From Sweltsa coloradensis (lineage: Eukaryota > Arthropoda > Insecta > Plecoptera > Chloroperlidae), in the NCBI GenBank assembly GCA_024449915.1, contig JAMZAV010000438.1:868001-932000 (forward strand): a DNA stretch of 64,000 nt, read 5' to 3'. How positions within the stretch are numbered: position 1 is the first letter of the stretch; every line of letters starts with the position of its first letter. Positions 34,460-46,839 of this stretch are shown in pieces. Made by a program: the position numbers and the translations under genes. The notes beneath the pieces were generated by a model. It worked only from the letters and a program-made list of their open reading frames with translations, had not been told where the DNA came from and ran no database searches.

Positions 34460-34670
34460 ATATATTTTAGAAGTGGGAAGAAGTCGAAGCAAGGAAACTG
34501 TGGGAAGACAGAAGTGGATGGCGTGAACTGGTGGGAAGAAGTGCGAGTGAACCTGAAGAAGACATGACAGGCCTGGCAAGCCGGTGTCAACAACTCATAT
34601 ATTGCCCTAGAAAATTGGTGGCTTTAGCCACCCCTGACCTAACTTAAGTTGGAAACAGGAGTCAGATAGA
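34460..34670 (+). mobile_element. RTE-like LINE 3' end
   Basis: Plus-strand 3' tail segment (gtgggaagacagaagtggat, gagtgaacctgaagaagaca, ctgacctaacttaagttgga) similar to 53510-53757 and to the complement of 35035-35110. Followed by a gata/ta tail. It interrupts the third tandem unit. Confidence 0.6.
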
Positions 34671-35846
34671 TATATATATTTTGTTATGGTTAAATATGAT
34701 GATTTTGTGATTTTTTTAGTTTTTGAACCAAAAGATCTAACACATTTTCTTAAATTGAAAAGTTACAGAAACATGTAGTGTAACTTAGCAAAATGCATCA
34801 TTTGACTCATTTATATCAATCTTAAGATGTCAAAATAAGAATTTCGAAAATCACTGGCTCCAGGCAGAGTTTTGAGTTTGAATTGTGAATGAATTGAATT
34901 GTGAATGAATTCATTAATTAAATTAATTACTTAATTGCGTCCAAAAATTTCAAAGTGAAGATAAATAAAACATAAAATAAATACTACAAATTTGTCTTCA
35001 CTTTGAAATTTTAGGACTAAATTTACTATATATATATATATCAAACACCCTTTTCCAACATTCGTCGGGTCGGGGGGTGACGAGTCACCAGTTTCTCGGG
35101 CTATCTTCTAGTGCTTGCTAGCCAGGCTCAGCACCCCTCATCTTCTTCCTCGTTTTCTTCCATAACCGGCATTTCTAATAATTCTCTCCACTTCTTCCTG
35201 TCCTCCCAGAGTCTTTCTTCATTAACCCTATCCCATGTTTTCCCTCTTTCTTCGACGCTTCACGTTATTTGGTCCCGCCATCTATCTCTTGGCCGGCCAA
35301 CTCTTCGTACTCCCCCACATGTACGTTCAAATTCTCGTCTTGGGATTCTGTCTTGCTTCATTCTTCTTACATGTCCATACCACCTGAGTCTTTCTCTTCC
35401 TATTTTATCTCGTAGACTTTCCACTCCTAATTTGTTTCTTGTTGTTATGCTTCGTACCTTGTCTAGTTTTGTTATGCCCACCGCACTTCTTAGGAATTTC
35501 ATCTCTGCTGCTTGCAGTCTGCTCTCTTCCTTTCCTCCTATTGTCCATGTCACTGATGCATATGACAAAATTGGGAGAAAGTACATTTTGTATAATATCA
35601 TTTTACATCTGTTTGATATTTCCTCTTTCCATAGTAGTTTTTGTACGCTTTGGTAAAATTGGTGTGCTAGTATGATTTTCTTGATATTTCTGCTGTTATT
35701 TTGGCATCCTTTGTCAGAATACTTCCCAGGTATTTGAATTCTTCTGCAATTGACAGCTTTTCCCTCCACGTAGTGTTACTTTTTCTGGTTCGGTTTAATT
35801 TCTTGGTTACTATTAACATCTCACTCTTTTCAATACTTATTTTCAT

Positions 35847-37222
35847 TATAAAAAATGAAACTATATAACAGGTAGTAACGTTATAAATATAAATCATTGG
35901 ACTTTTTCACTGTTAGTTAACAAAATATTTATTTAAATGTGATATTTCGTTTTCTTCACAGAAATCTTTATCAAACAAAATTAACAATTAAAAAACTACA
36001 ACAGACAGGACAAAAAACATTTCACAAATTATTATAAATATGGCTGTGCATTAGTACCAAATTATTAACAAAAAAAGTTTATTATGAATAAAAATAAAAA
36101 AACAAAAAAACAGAACCTTAAATTGACAAGTTGGACAGTTATTGATGTATGAAATAAAGCTATTGACTGTCCATCAATTTCATCACTAGATCAATAGCTT
36201 TATTTCATACACTAGGAAAACGCTTAAGTCCCGCCGCGTTGTTGGATGAGCGTAATCGGTGCATTGACCTGCCATGTGTTATGCAGATTTTCTGTTGTTT
36301 TGTGAAAAAATATTACTAAGTCGATTTAAAAAAAATAAATTAAATTAAATAAAAAATTAACTTTATTTTTTTATTAATCATAATTTTAAAAAAAGAAAAA
36401 AATCGTAAAATTGCAATTTTCAAAAGAAATAATTATTTGATTGCGCTCAAATTTTACACGAATATAATAATTCATAAAATTAAGATTCTGTAAAAAAATC
36501 ATTACAATAGGATAAAGCATATAGGTGTTATAAGTCAAAGAATTGTTTAAAAAAAGAAAAAACCCGTAAAATTTCGATTTTCATGAGAAATAATTTTTCG
36601 ATTGTGCTCAAATTTCACACGAATATCTTAATTCATAAAATTAAGGTTCTGTAAAAAAATCATTAAAATCGGATTAAGCATGTAGATGTTATAAGTCGAA
36701 GAAATTTTGTAAAAATCGAAAAAAATCGTAAATTTGCGTTTTTCATGAGAAATAATTTTTCGATTGCGCTCAAAAACGTGGCAGTTCTAAGTTCAGAGAT
36801 TTCGAAGGCCTCCATAAAATTTCATCGCAATTGGAGTATTGGTTTAGCCGGAATCGTGTGGACAAACAGCCAAAAATACAGAAAAAAAAAAACATTCCGG
36901 ATTTTTTTCTCCAGTGTAGTGAAATGGAATCTTCGCTTCGCTCGCTACGCTCATCCAATCAATAACTGTCCAACTTGTCAATTTAATGTTCTGTTTTTTG
37001 TTTTTTTATTTTTATTCATAATAAACTTTTTTGTTAATAATTTGGTACTAATGCACAGCCATATTTATAATAATTTGTGAAATGTTTTTTGTCCTGTCTG
37101 TTGTGGTTTTTTAATTGTTAATTTTGTTTGATAAAGATTTCTGTAAAGAAATCGAAATATCACATTTAAATAAATATTTTGTTAACTAACAGTGAAAAAG
37201 TCCAATGATTTATATTTATAAC
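35847..37222. mobile_element. Foldback MITE with 265-bp inverted arms and 10-bp target duplication
   Basis: The arms 35880-36146 and 36957-37222 are near-perfect complements, starting GTTATAAATATAAATCATTG and including aatatggctgtgcattagta. TTATTTTCAT occurs just outside on both sides (35837-35846 and 37223-37232). Thirty-three bases lie between the left duplication and the left arm. Long arms with a 9-10-bp duplication suggest a Mutator-like origin, which is inference. No transposase. Confidence 0.8.
36212..36958 (-). mobile_element. Rolling-circle (Helentron-like) element, family A copy 2
   Basis: On the minus strand it starts TTGGATGAGCGTAGCGAGCG and ends TACGCTCATCCAACAACG, CGGCGGGACTTAAGCG, TTTTCCTAG followed by T. 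The flank before the start is A. It is inserted in the centre of the foldback MITE and is the innermost layer of the nest. The body has repeated units with gattgcgctcaaattt. Non-coding. Confidence 0.82.
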
Positions 37223-38469
37223 TTATTTTCATGTTAAATTCCTGTGTTTCCTCATTCCACTTATCTATACTTTCCTGGACTTCTTCAATGGAATCTCCCC
37301 ATCTCACTATATCGTCGGCAAATATCATCGTCTTTGACATTTTGCTTTCGGTTGGTTCTACTTTTCTTAGTATGGCATCCATTACAATGGCGAACAGTGT
37401 AGGAGACATCACACTGCCTTGTCGTAGACCACTGTTTATTTCGAACCATTAATGTTAATTAATCAATTAATAGTTAAATACTAATCACTTAGCTTGGAGC
37501 CAGTTATTTTCGAATTTCTCATTACAAAAGCTTTCAGATTGCTGAATTTAAAGTAAGTATCATATTTTGTACCATAGTTGGACATCTTTACGCCATATTG
37601 TAATTTGTGTTAAATATCTTGTAATAACAATTATTGAAAATTGAAAAATGATATATTAATTATAGTAACCAGCTCTTTTGTGAACACTGTGATATCATTG
37701 GTTAGAAGAAATTTTACTTTAACGTTGATCTTTTGGTTCAAAAACTAAAAAATCAGCAAAATCAACATATTTAGCTATAAATTTTTTTTTTCTTTATAAG
37801 GTAAAAAATGCTCTTAATTAATACCAAACATGACTAATTTATTGACACTTTGAAATTCGTGTCACATAATTAACTAATTAATTTTAATTAATTAACTATT
37901 AGTTAAATAATAAGACCCCATCGTGGAGCCAGTTATTTTCGAATTTCTAATTACAAAATCTATATTATTGCAAATTTTCATGCTGGTATCACATTTTGCA
38001 CTATAGTTAGACATCTTGACTCCACTATTAGCGACACACTCAAGCCGTGTGTTGGGAAGCTGTTTACACATCTATTTATAAGTACAATGCATTTGTCTCT
38101 CTACAACTAGAAATTGATGTATCAAGTAAGCAGTTGATTCACCAGTTCAGTTCCGAGAATTTATTATAAGTGTCTCCTTAATCGTTGTACCTTATCTTAC
38201 TGGTGCAACGCTCTGATGAAACACTACATGCAGTAGTTCATGTATGCATCTAGAAATTCAGTATTCTAGCTATTACAAATACCAAGAAACCAGAAGCTAT
38301 CATTTACTCTAGGTACCATGTAATAATGTAGGCATTATAATAAGAACACTTACATTTTTAAAGTACCAATTATAATAGATTTACTTAATTTCCAAAAACA
38401 CAAAAAACCTTGTCACTATTGTTTAACTGTCCATACCTATTTGCTTATGTAATTTATGATAGTAAATTA

Positions 38470-39116
38470 AGGCTATTCCAGAGCACTCTTACCGATATTT
38501 TGAAAGTCAACGGAAAATGGATAAAAGTTGGTTGGATGAAAGATGAACTTGAATAAAAAAGGAAAAAAAATATAACTTTTTTCTTGGACGGGACAAAAGC
38601 TCTATTTTGGCCATTATATGCAAATTTTGAGTCATTACGGAAATGAATGTTTTGGCTGCAATATTTAATTTTTAGCTATGATTTTTTTTTTATTGCTTCA
38701 ACACACCTTTGTCTCTGGAGTGAGTATAAGGGAAAAGAATTTTCTGAAATTATGTTCGACGTACGATTTTTTTTGTCACATGGTACAAAAAAGAGTTTTG
38801 AACCGGAACACTAAAAAAATCGTTCATCAAAAGTTATTTCATAAAATTAGTTTCCCTTGTACTCAGTCCAGAGACAAAGGTGTGTTGAAGCAATAAAAAA
38901 AAATCATAGCTAAAAATTAAATATTGCATCTAAAACATTCATTTCCGTAATGACCCAAAATTTGCATATAATGGCCAAAATATAGCTTTTGTCCCGTCCA
39001 AAAAAAAAGTTATTTTTTCCCCCTTTTTTATTCAAGTTCATCTTTCATCCAACCAACTTTTAGCCATTTTCCGTTGACTTTCAAAATATCGGTAAGAGTG
39101 CTCTGGAATAGCCATG
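38470..39116. mobile_element. Foldback MITE with about 275-bp inverted arms
   Basis: Centred near 38792. The arms begin GGCTATTCCAGAGCACTC and share cggacgggacaaaagct-like and acacacctttgtctctggag segments. GTAAATTA lies at 38462-38469 and again at 39117-39124, a plausible 8-bp target duplication. The short ORF 38678-38896 spans the arm and loop and is not gene-like. Confidence 0.8.
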
Positions 39117-39482
39117 GTAAATTACCAAATTTAGACTTGGGAGAACCACAAGATAGGTACACAAAGCCAACATTTTGGTTCAGAGTAAAATGACTACATC
39201 AAGATTGAAGATACTGCCCAGTACAACTTTAGGGACATACAAGCATCATTAACTTACGACAACTTTTAGAATGTGTTTAGCAAATAAGTCAGTATAAAAG
39301 AACTTGTTTTTGCAAGTACAAAAGGAAAGATGAGAAGAGATTGGATAAAAGCAAATACTGTAACAATATTGATTGATAAATTATAGGAGATTTGCATTGC
39401 CACATAATATGTATGATTGCTGATTATTGGGTAACAAAATTGAGGGGGGAGGGAATGGTAATTACTTGGATAAGAGAGAGAG

Positions 39483-39522
39483 ATAGATAGCTAGATAGAT
39501 AGATAGATAGATAGATAGATAC

Positions 39523-39572
<50 letters not shown>

Positions 39573-39585
39573 TGATAGATAGAGA
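39483..39585. repeat. (GATA)n microsatellite
   Basis: About 25 near-perfect tetranucleotide units (tagatagatagatag), with a few substitutions. Confidence 0.95.
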
Positions 39586-39941
39586 GCATTCACAATGTTT
39601 TATCATGGACATTCAAAACAGTTTCCATAATTTAATATTTATTATGGCAATATCAACCAACTTAAATATGGCAGCTATTAAAGTTTAAGTAATCTCCATA
39701 CATGCTGCATCAGCTGAATTCAAGATACGGCGGCTTAAATCGGATCAGTACTGTGTTTATCAAAAAGAGTTAACGATTTTGTTGTTTGTGTAATAATCAT
39801 AGGGACAGTTGAAGTTTGAATTTAAAAATATTGGATATGAAGTGGTAGTTCTATATTATAATAAACATGGACAAAATTGCATGCCTGGGTTGTATATAGA
39901 ACTGAAAGTAAAACCCGTAGTTTCAGAATATGAAAAGTGAG

Positions 39942-40204
39942 CAGTGGCGGTGGGGCGATCGCCCCCCCCCCCCCCATGATTCTTTAAAAATTAAGAAAAT
40001 TATTTTATTTTATTATTTTATTGTGCACGCACCAAATGCACTCTAAAAACCTGATTTTCAAAATTTTCGCCTGCGGCGGTATTAATGGGGGACTCTGCCC
40101 CCCATACCCCCCGTGCATCCGCGCTTAGTCCCTTTCCCACGACTATACATGCAGTACACGCAAATTGCCCCCCCCCCCATGATTATGTCCTAGATCCGCC
40201 ACTG
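39942..40204. mobile_element. Short non-autonomous hAT element 3
   Basis: The ends are CAGTGGCGG and CCGCCACTG. The flanks are a perfect 8-bp duplication AAAGTGAG at 39934-39941 and 40205-40212. The 263-bp interior has C-runs and a GC-rich block (gcctgcggcggtattaatgg) unlike the AT-rich surroundings. Confidence 0.92.
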
Positions 40205-40433
40205 AAAGTGAGTATGCTTAGGGTACCTAACTAAATGAACATAGAACTGAAATCAAGTATAATTATGTTATGTTGGTAAGCAGAGAATACAAGAATATGA
40301 ACTACAAACCAAATTTCGGACAGTGGCCATTGGCAAACATATTTCAAAAGAATTACACTTTTAATAATGCTCTTGAATTTTCAGGTAGAGTGAGATGAGA
40401 AAATTAGACTTCTTAGATGTTGAGAAGTTAACC

Positions 40434-40505
40434 GTCTTGGTAGCTTAGGGGTCAAAGCGCCCGACTGGTAATTGGGAAACCGGGGTTCGATACCCCGCTG
40501 AGATG
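40434..40505 (+). tRNA. tRNA-Thr-like cloverleaf, anticodon GGT (tRNA or SINE head)
   Basis: The full cloverleaf folds: acceptor GTCTTGG/CTGAGAT (three wobble pairs), D stem GCTT/AAGC, anticodon stem CCCGA/TTGGG with loop CTGGTAA, T stem CGGGG/CCCCG with loop TTCGATA, variable loop of four. The anticodon GGT would read Thr ACC codons, but eukaryotic nuclear genomes normally use AGT for this box. It is followed by gaatttttttt, which could be a Pol III terminator or a SINE body; other tRNA-like heads in this window are followed by similar T-runs. A SINE-derived sequence is therefore at least as likely as a functional tRNA. Confidence 0.55.
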
Positions 40506-40559
40506 AATTTTTTTTATATTCTGGATTAATTTCCAAAAAATCAATTACTCCTAGGGGAG

Positions 40560-43500
40560 TGTTTCCCAATTAATGAAATTGAGAAACTTTAGATTACATA
40601 GTTGCTTATTTCTAAAGATGGTAGGAATTAGGTAATAAATTATCATTACGGTATATCACCACCACATGTAAGTAAATACGGGTCTATTTGTTTTGAGGTT
40701 TCTTAGATTAACAATCAGTAAAATATAATATTATTTTATTAGTATTGTTTATCAAGAATAATATGATTTTTTATTTATTTATAATATTTTATAAACAAAT
40801 ACATTACAAAGAACAGTAACAATATTCAATTTCACAATTAGGCCTGTAGGTACTAATCCAATTGTCAAGAATTGAAATGTACACATCATTTATTCATGGC
40901 ATGGACTTGACATTTTAATTATTATAGTAGCAAAAATATTAGTAATGACTGTTCAGTGTTCAGAAATATTTTTTCAGAACACCAAACCAATAGGGAATAG
41001 CGTATTTCAATGGTTACAACTTACATTATTTTATTACATATCACTCGAGTCTCGGGGTATTTGAAAACAGTTATTTTTCCCACAATTTTGCATTTTCAAT
41101 TTAAAATTAGAATATACCAGGCCTATTTATATATACATATATATTACTTTTCTACAAATACAAAATAAAACATCACTATAATTACGGGTAATTTTAAAAA
41201 TTAACTAAGTAGTCACAACAGTTTTTACATTTATTTTCTATGTAATTTATTTATTAATTAATTTATTTAAATTACAATTCAGATCAATTGAGATTTAATT
41301 TAATTTAATTGTGATTTATGATTTAATTGATTTTGATTTAGTCATATTCAGAATTAAATAAACCCATATTGTTCGTCTTCAAATAAACTATGGTAATTAA
41401 AATTGTTCTATATTTTAGTACTGGTAGCGAGTGAGTAAAAATTAAAATTGACCGATTGATTTCAATTGTGTTCATATAGTGCACTCGAACAAAATAGAGA
41501 TGCTAACGGTAAATTAACCGATAACAATTGAAGTACTACATAAAAAAAGCTGCATCAAGCAGGGCAGTAAGGTAGCCTTAATATAAAAACCATTGAATAT
41601 AATTATGTAGTACCTCAAGAACGCTCTAAACAACTTATTATTACTGTTCCCAATTTAGTTACATTACAGCTATAGACTGAATGAAAAAGATGTCTAGCAT
41701 TGTAATTAGTACAAATATGATCAGTAGGAATACTTAATTAATAATTCACTAATGATTCTGTACTAACATTATGTTAAACTTTTTTAATGAGTCTATGGTT
41801 GTAACAAAACCACATGAGGGGCCTTTCACTTTTTTGGTGTTGACACGTTCTTGGGATTTTAAATGAAAAAAAGTTTTTGTGAGATTTTAATTTTGAGACT
41901 ATCCCTCCCTCTTCTTCTTCTTTGTAGAACTCAAATACATATCAATATAAAATAGGGATATAAATCAATGAAATAGTCCATATCACAACAGTAGATAACA
42001 TTGAATAGCTGCACAATAAAGCTAGGTCAGGCAAACCAGTCAAGTGTTTGACTTTGATATAAAATAATAAAATATAAACCAACATAAAGTCTTAAAGACT
42101 GCAAGGCAATCACATTTCAACCTGTGTTCATTCTTACATCAATATAAAGCAGGAATTCACATTCATAAAGAAAACCACAACAACGATTGAAGAGCCAATC
42201 AAAATGGCTCATGTACGTCAGGCACAGTAATCGCAACTCAACCAGCATATACTTTATCTATATCAAATAGATATATTATCAAGAAGGTAGGTAATTGATA
42301 ACTGAATAGCAACGTGGGACCCAAACTGGGCAAATGTTCATATTGATATATAGGCAGGCCCAGTTAAACTTGTGCTAGACATACATGCAACATCAACGCT
42401 GGATAAAAGTGAAGGGTTACTCAGCGATGTTTTTAACCATTTATTCATTGAAAAAAACACTTAAAAACCCTTAACGCAGTAATTGTAAGTATTTTTAAAC
42501 AGGCACACACAAGTTTTCACAAAACAAAACACACAAAAAACAGACACTAACAACACGTAACGAACAACCACCGTCACCTTTGCACTCGGATATTAGAAGT
42601 AGAGAGAAAATCCGTGCAACAAACTACCCGGATTCCAAAATGAAATACGCTGCACAACTAAATGGGGGACCTTTGCCCCCAACCCCTACCGGGGCTTTGC
42701 CCCTGGACCTCCACAACAAAACACACCAAACCACAACCAAAGCATTCTGCTATCGCTGAGTGATTCTTCACAATTACCCAACGCTGACTAACTGTGATCA
42801 CCAATTTGGAAAAAAGTAGCAGCACAAGAACAGCAATTTAATAAATGCAAGGATGGTGTAATAAATTTAAATAATTTTATATTTCAAGGAGAGTGCAAAT
42901 AACTTGAGTACCATACTTGGAAATGATGTGATTGCATTGCATAAAATATTCACATCAAATTAATTTTGTCCTTGGTATTAAATACTTATGAAATATCAGT
43001 ACATTACTTATTATCAATTCTGATTGTATATTTACTGTCAACATTGGTGTAAATGCTGTCTGTGATTCTTAGCGAGTGCAATCTTAATTGGTCGAGCCTA
43101 TACCACGAACTAGTTGAGTATATTAACAAATTAATTTGAAGACCTTTGAAAAATGACTTTCACAAACACAAATCACAACACAACCTAGTCACTAGTGCAA
43201 TGCAGCACTAAATTTAATACTTATAGATAGAACTTCGCGGCTATAAAATAATGGTAATAAAGTCTCTACCATTTGCATACAACCATGTAAACAGATGGAC
43301 CTGAACCAACAATCACGAATATAAAACCTTTCTTTTTTTAAAGCACATAGTAGGTAGTTTTATGAACATGTTTTGGAACAAGTCAAATATGTTGCTCTTA
43401 TTTTTTTTTGATAGTACAATACTAGAATGTGAAATTCAAAATATTTGGGATTTGATTTTAAATTTGTATTGAATAAAAAAAATTGACATTACAATTTGAT

Positions 43501-43890
43501 TTGGGGAAAATAAATTTAATATAATTTCAAGACAAGTCAGCTGGCAGCTAACAAAGCCAGCCTTCTAGCGCAAGCGTATACTTGCCGGATACAACACAAT
43601 TGACCATAAGTAGATAGTACTTTTGTTAGCATTTTTATATTTATTTTTATTTTAATGCTAAATCAGTGAACATATATTTTGTAAAATGCTACAAAATGCT
43701 AATTTTACTAAAAGTAATGTTTTTCTATGCCTATTGAGAACTAGTTTAGCAATGTATTCTGTTTTATGTAGCTACATATATTGAAATTCATCATTTACTA
43801 TTAGAAGTGCAAGAGAAACACCCCACATTTACGTTTTGGTGGAAACTGGAAAGGCAAAAAATAGATGCTAGAAAATGTTAAATTTTAAAA
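40560..43890. other. AT-rich intergenic sequence
   Basis: No coding evidence. A GC-rich patch at 42660-42715 (gggggacctttgcccccaac, ctaccggggctttgcccctg) looks like the scar or end of a transposon, without identifiable partner ends. The rest shows nothing I can support. Confidence 0.5.
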
Positions 43891-44652
43891 AATTAATGCT
43901 AAATATTCTCTATGTAAATGCTAAAAAAAGTATCTCTTACCATAAGTAAATCAAGAGCTCTAGTTGTATCTACAGTGTACTTTTGGTTAAGGGTGTACAA
44001 CGTTGCTAGTTCCACCAACAATCGCGTTCTCCGGGCGCGATATTTTAAAAGAACACTATGCCAAATGGTATGGATCGGAGTGAACAGGAGTCCTGTCTCT
44101 ACTGGATAACTAGAAAATACATGATGAGATGACATGAATAATGTCAACTGTGGGCATATGAAAAGAAGAAGAAGCAATACTTAGATGCTTCAAGAAAGTT
44201 TCGAAGTCAAACGATTATTATGATTTAGAAGGCAAATCAATGTTGAATCGATAGTCAATTTTTACTTCAACAGCTAATATGTGGAATCAAATAATCTATG
44301 TCAGGCTCCAACCCTACAAAATACATTATTTTTTGTCATATTACTCAGTCCTATAAAATAAGTACCTAATTATAGTATGTATTACTATGTAGGCCTAGTA
44401 CTAAACTAATTTTAAATAGCAGAAACTGAAAAAAATTAATTCTCTTAATGGTTCTAATAACCTGCCAAATACTACAGGACAGGTTAATTTTAAAACCTTT
44501 TTATGGCTGGTTGATAAATATTACCCAATTACAATTGTGAATTTGATAATTTTTTTCATTTAGTATCTTTGAGGAAATCTACAGATTTTAGATTTTATAT
44601 TGAAAATTAAATGAATAAAAATCCCAAATGTGAGTTTTGTTCTTAAAATTTA

Positions 44653-45777
44653 TTGGATGAGCGTAGCGAGCGAAGCAAAGATTCCATTTCACTACACCGG
44701 AGAAAAAAATCCGGAATGTTTTTTTTTCTTAATTTTTTGGGGATTTTTGTGTGTTTGTTAACACGATTCCGGCTAAACCGATACTCAAATTGCAATGAAA
44801 TTTTCTGGAGACCTTTGAAATCTCTGAACTAAGAACTGCACGGTTCAAAAAATTGATCGAAAAATTATTTCTCATGAAAATTGCAATTTTTTTTTCGATT
44901 TTCTTGTTTTTTCTGTTTGTATTTTTATGTGTTTGTTAACACGATTCCGGCTAAACCAATACTCAAATTGCGATGACATTTTCTGGAGGCCTTCGAAATC
45001 TCTGAACTTAGAACTGCCACGTTTTTGAGCGCAATCAAAAGATTATTTCTCATGAAAATCGCAATTTTTGGATTTTTTTTGTTTTTCCTATTTTTTCTGT
45101 TTGTATTTTTGTGTTTGTTAACACGATTCCGGCTAAACCGATACTCCAATTGCGATGAAATTTTATGGAGGACTTCGAAATCTCTGAACTTAGAACTGCC
45201 ACGTTTTTAAGCGCAATCGGAAAATTATTTCTCATGAAAATCGCAATTTTACGATTTTTTTCGATTTTTAAAAAATTTCTTCGACTTATAACACCTATAT
45301 GCTTTATTCGATTTTAATGATTTTTTCACAGAACCTTAATTTTATGAATTAAGATATTCGTGTGAAATTTGAGCGCAATCGAAAAATTATTTCTCATGAA
45401 TATCGAAATTTTACGGGTTTTTTCTTTTTTTAAACAGTTCTTTGACTTATAACACATACATGCTTTATCCTATTGTAATGATTTTTTCACAGATCCTTTA
45501 TTTTATGAATTAATATATTCGTGTAAAATTTGAGCGCAATCGAATAATTATTTCTTATGAAAATCGCAATTTTACGATTTTTTTCTTTTTTAAATTACGA
45601 TTAATAAACAAATAAAAAAATTAAGATAATTTTTTATTTAATTTAATTTAATTTAAAAAAATATTCGACTTAGTAATAATTTTTCACAGAACAACAGAAA
45701 ATCCGCATAACACATGGCCGCTCAATGCACCAATTACGCTCATCCAACAACGCGGCGGGACTTAAGCGTTTTCCTAG
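44653..45777 (+). mobile_element. Rolling-circle (Helentron-like) element, family A copy 3, longest
   Basis: It starts TTGGATGAGCGTAGCGAGCG after an A and ends TACGCTCATCCAACAACG, CGGCGGGACTTAAGCG, TTTTCCTAG followed by T. The 1125-bp body is built of about six diverged units of 170-180 bp, each with a cacgatt/cgcaatttt...gcgcaatcgaaaaatta pattern; the first three units share cacgattccggctaaaccga. No ORF of note. Confidence 0.85.
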
Positions 45778-46050
45778 TATAGATTAATTGCTATTTTTAG
45801 TTTGTAGGCATCTAATTTTGTCACTTGTTCAAATTGGAACATCCCAAAATGATGTGTCCCATATTGAGGTGGTTTTATACGTGATTGGATTTTGAATCGC
45901 TTCTAAAAATCTTCCATATCATTGTGTTTGATATTATCCAAACAAATTTATTTATCAGTGCACAAGACACCTGTTTTCTACCCGGGTCAAAAGTGTGAAA
46001 AACCAACAGGCACTATACTAGGTTATCTTTTCAAGAAATGTGGTAAATAA

Positions 46051-46833
46051 CTAGGAAAACGCTTAAGTCCCGCCGCGTTGTTGGATGAGCGTAATTGGTG
46101 CGTTGAGCTGCCATGTGTTATGCGGATTTCCTGTTATTATGTGAAAAAATTATTACTTTGTCGAAATTTTTTTTAAAAATTAAATTAAATTAAATAAAAA
46201 ATTAACTTTATTTTTTTATTTTTTTATAAATCGTAATTTTAAAAAAAGAAAAAAAATCGTAAAATTGCGATTATTATAAGAAATAATTATTCGATTGCGC
46301 TCAAATTTTACACGAATATATTAATTTATAAAATTAAGGTTTTGTGAAAAAATCATTACAATAGGATAAAGCATGTTGGTGTTATAAGTCAAAGAATTGT
46401 TTAAAAAAAGAAAAAACATGTAAAATTTCGATTTTTATGAGAAATAATTTTTTGATTGCGCTCAAATTTCACACGAATATCTAAATTCATGAAATTAAGG
46501 TTCTGTGAAAAAATCATTAAAATCGGATTAAGCATGTAAGTGTTATAAGTCGAAGAAATTTTTTAAAAATCAAAAAAAATCGTAAAATTGCGATTTTCAT
46601 AAGAAATAATTTTCCGATTGCGCTCAAAAACGTGGCAGTTCTAAGTTCAGAGATTTCGAAGGCCTCCATAAAATTTCATCGCAATTGGAGTATCGGTTTA
46701 GCCGGAATCGTGTTAACAAACACACAATAATACAAACAGAAAAAAAAGAAAAAGAAAAAAAAAAAAACATTCCGGATTTTTTTCTTCAGTGTAGTGAAAT
46801 GGAATCTTCGCTTCGCTCGCTACGCTCATCCAA
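46051..46833 (-). mobile_element. Rolling-circle (Helentron-like) element, family A copy 4
   Basis: It has the same termini as copy 3 in the opposite orientation: minus-strand start TTGGATGAGCGTAGCGAGCG, end CTTAAGCGTTTTCCTAG followed by T. The 3' ends of copies 3 and 4 face each other across 273 bp. The open frame at 46685-46885 belongs to the element body and continues into the flank; it is not a gene. Confidence 0.82.
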
Positions 46834-46839
46834 ATATAT

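Larger units (their letters stand above)
35035..37445 (-). mobile_element. RTE-like LINE (E), 5' truncated, split by a foldback element
   Basis: On the minus strand the upstream part (37182-37445) reads FEINSGLRQGSVMSP, MIFADDIV (catalytic DD), SIDKWNEETQEFNMKIS. The downstream part (35100-35850) continues IEKSEMLIVTKK, EFKYLGSILTKDAKI, YASVTWTIGGKEE, RERLRWYGHVRRM and GGVRRVGRPRDRWRDQ, a C-terminal pattern common in RTE-like LINEs. The two parts join at NMKIS|IEKSE across the inserted foldback. The 3' end at 35035 (minus strand: actggtgactcgtcacc, cgacgaatgttggaa) recurs at 53690-53870. Confidence 0.82.
33315..38015. repeat. Large interrupted inverted repeat with tandem units
   Basis: The left part, 33315-33925, is matched in reverse complement by 34985-35030 plus 37445-38010 (shared aaattcgaaaataactggct, tttggtattaatgaag). 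Between the arms, related units of about 420-570 bp recur directly at about 33363, 33787, 34264 and 34825, each with actggctcca followed by an attaatta run. The right arm was split by an RTE-like LINE, itself split by two more elements. Confidence 0.75.

Noticed and set aside
39483..39612. ORF rich in Ile/Tyr/Leu/Ser repeats
   Set aside because: It is a translation of the GATA microsatellite.
43899..44177. 92-codon minus-strand ORF in a GC-richer patch
   Set aside because: No recognisable domain, and a similarly long ORF exists on the other strand. It may be part of an unidentified repeat, but there is not enough evidence for a gene.
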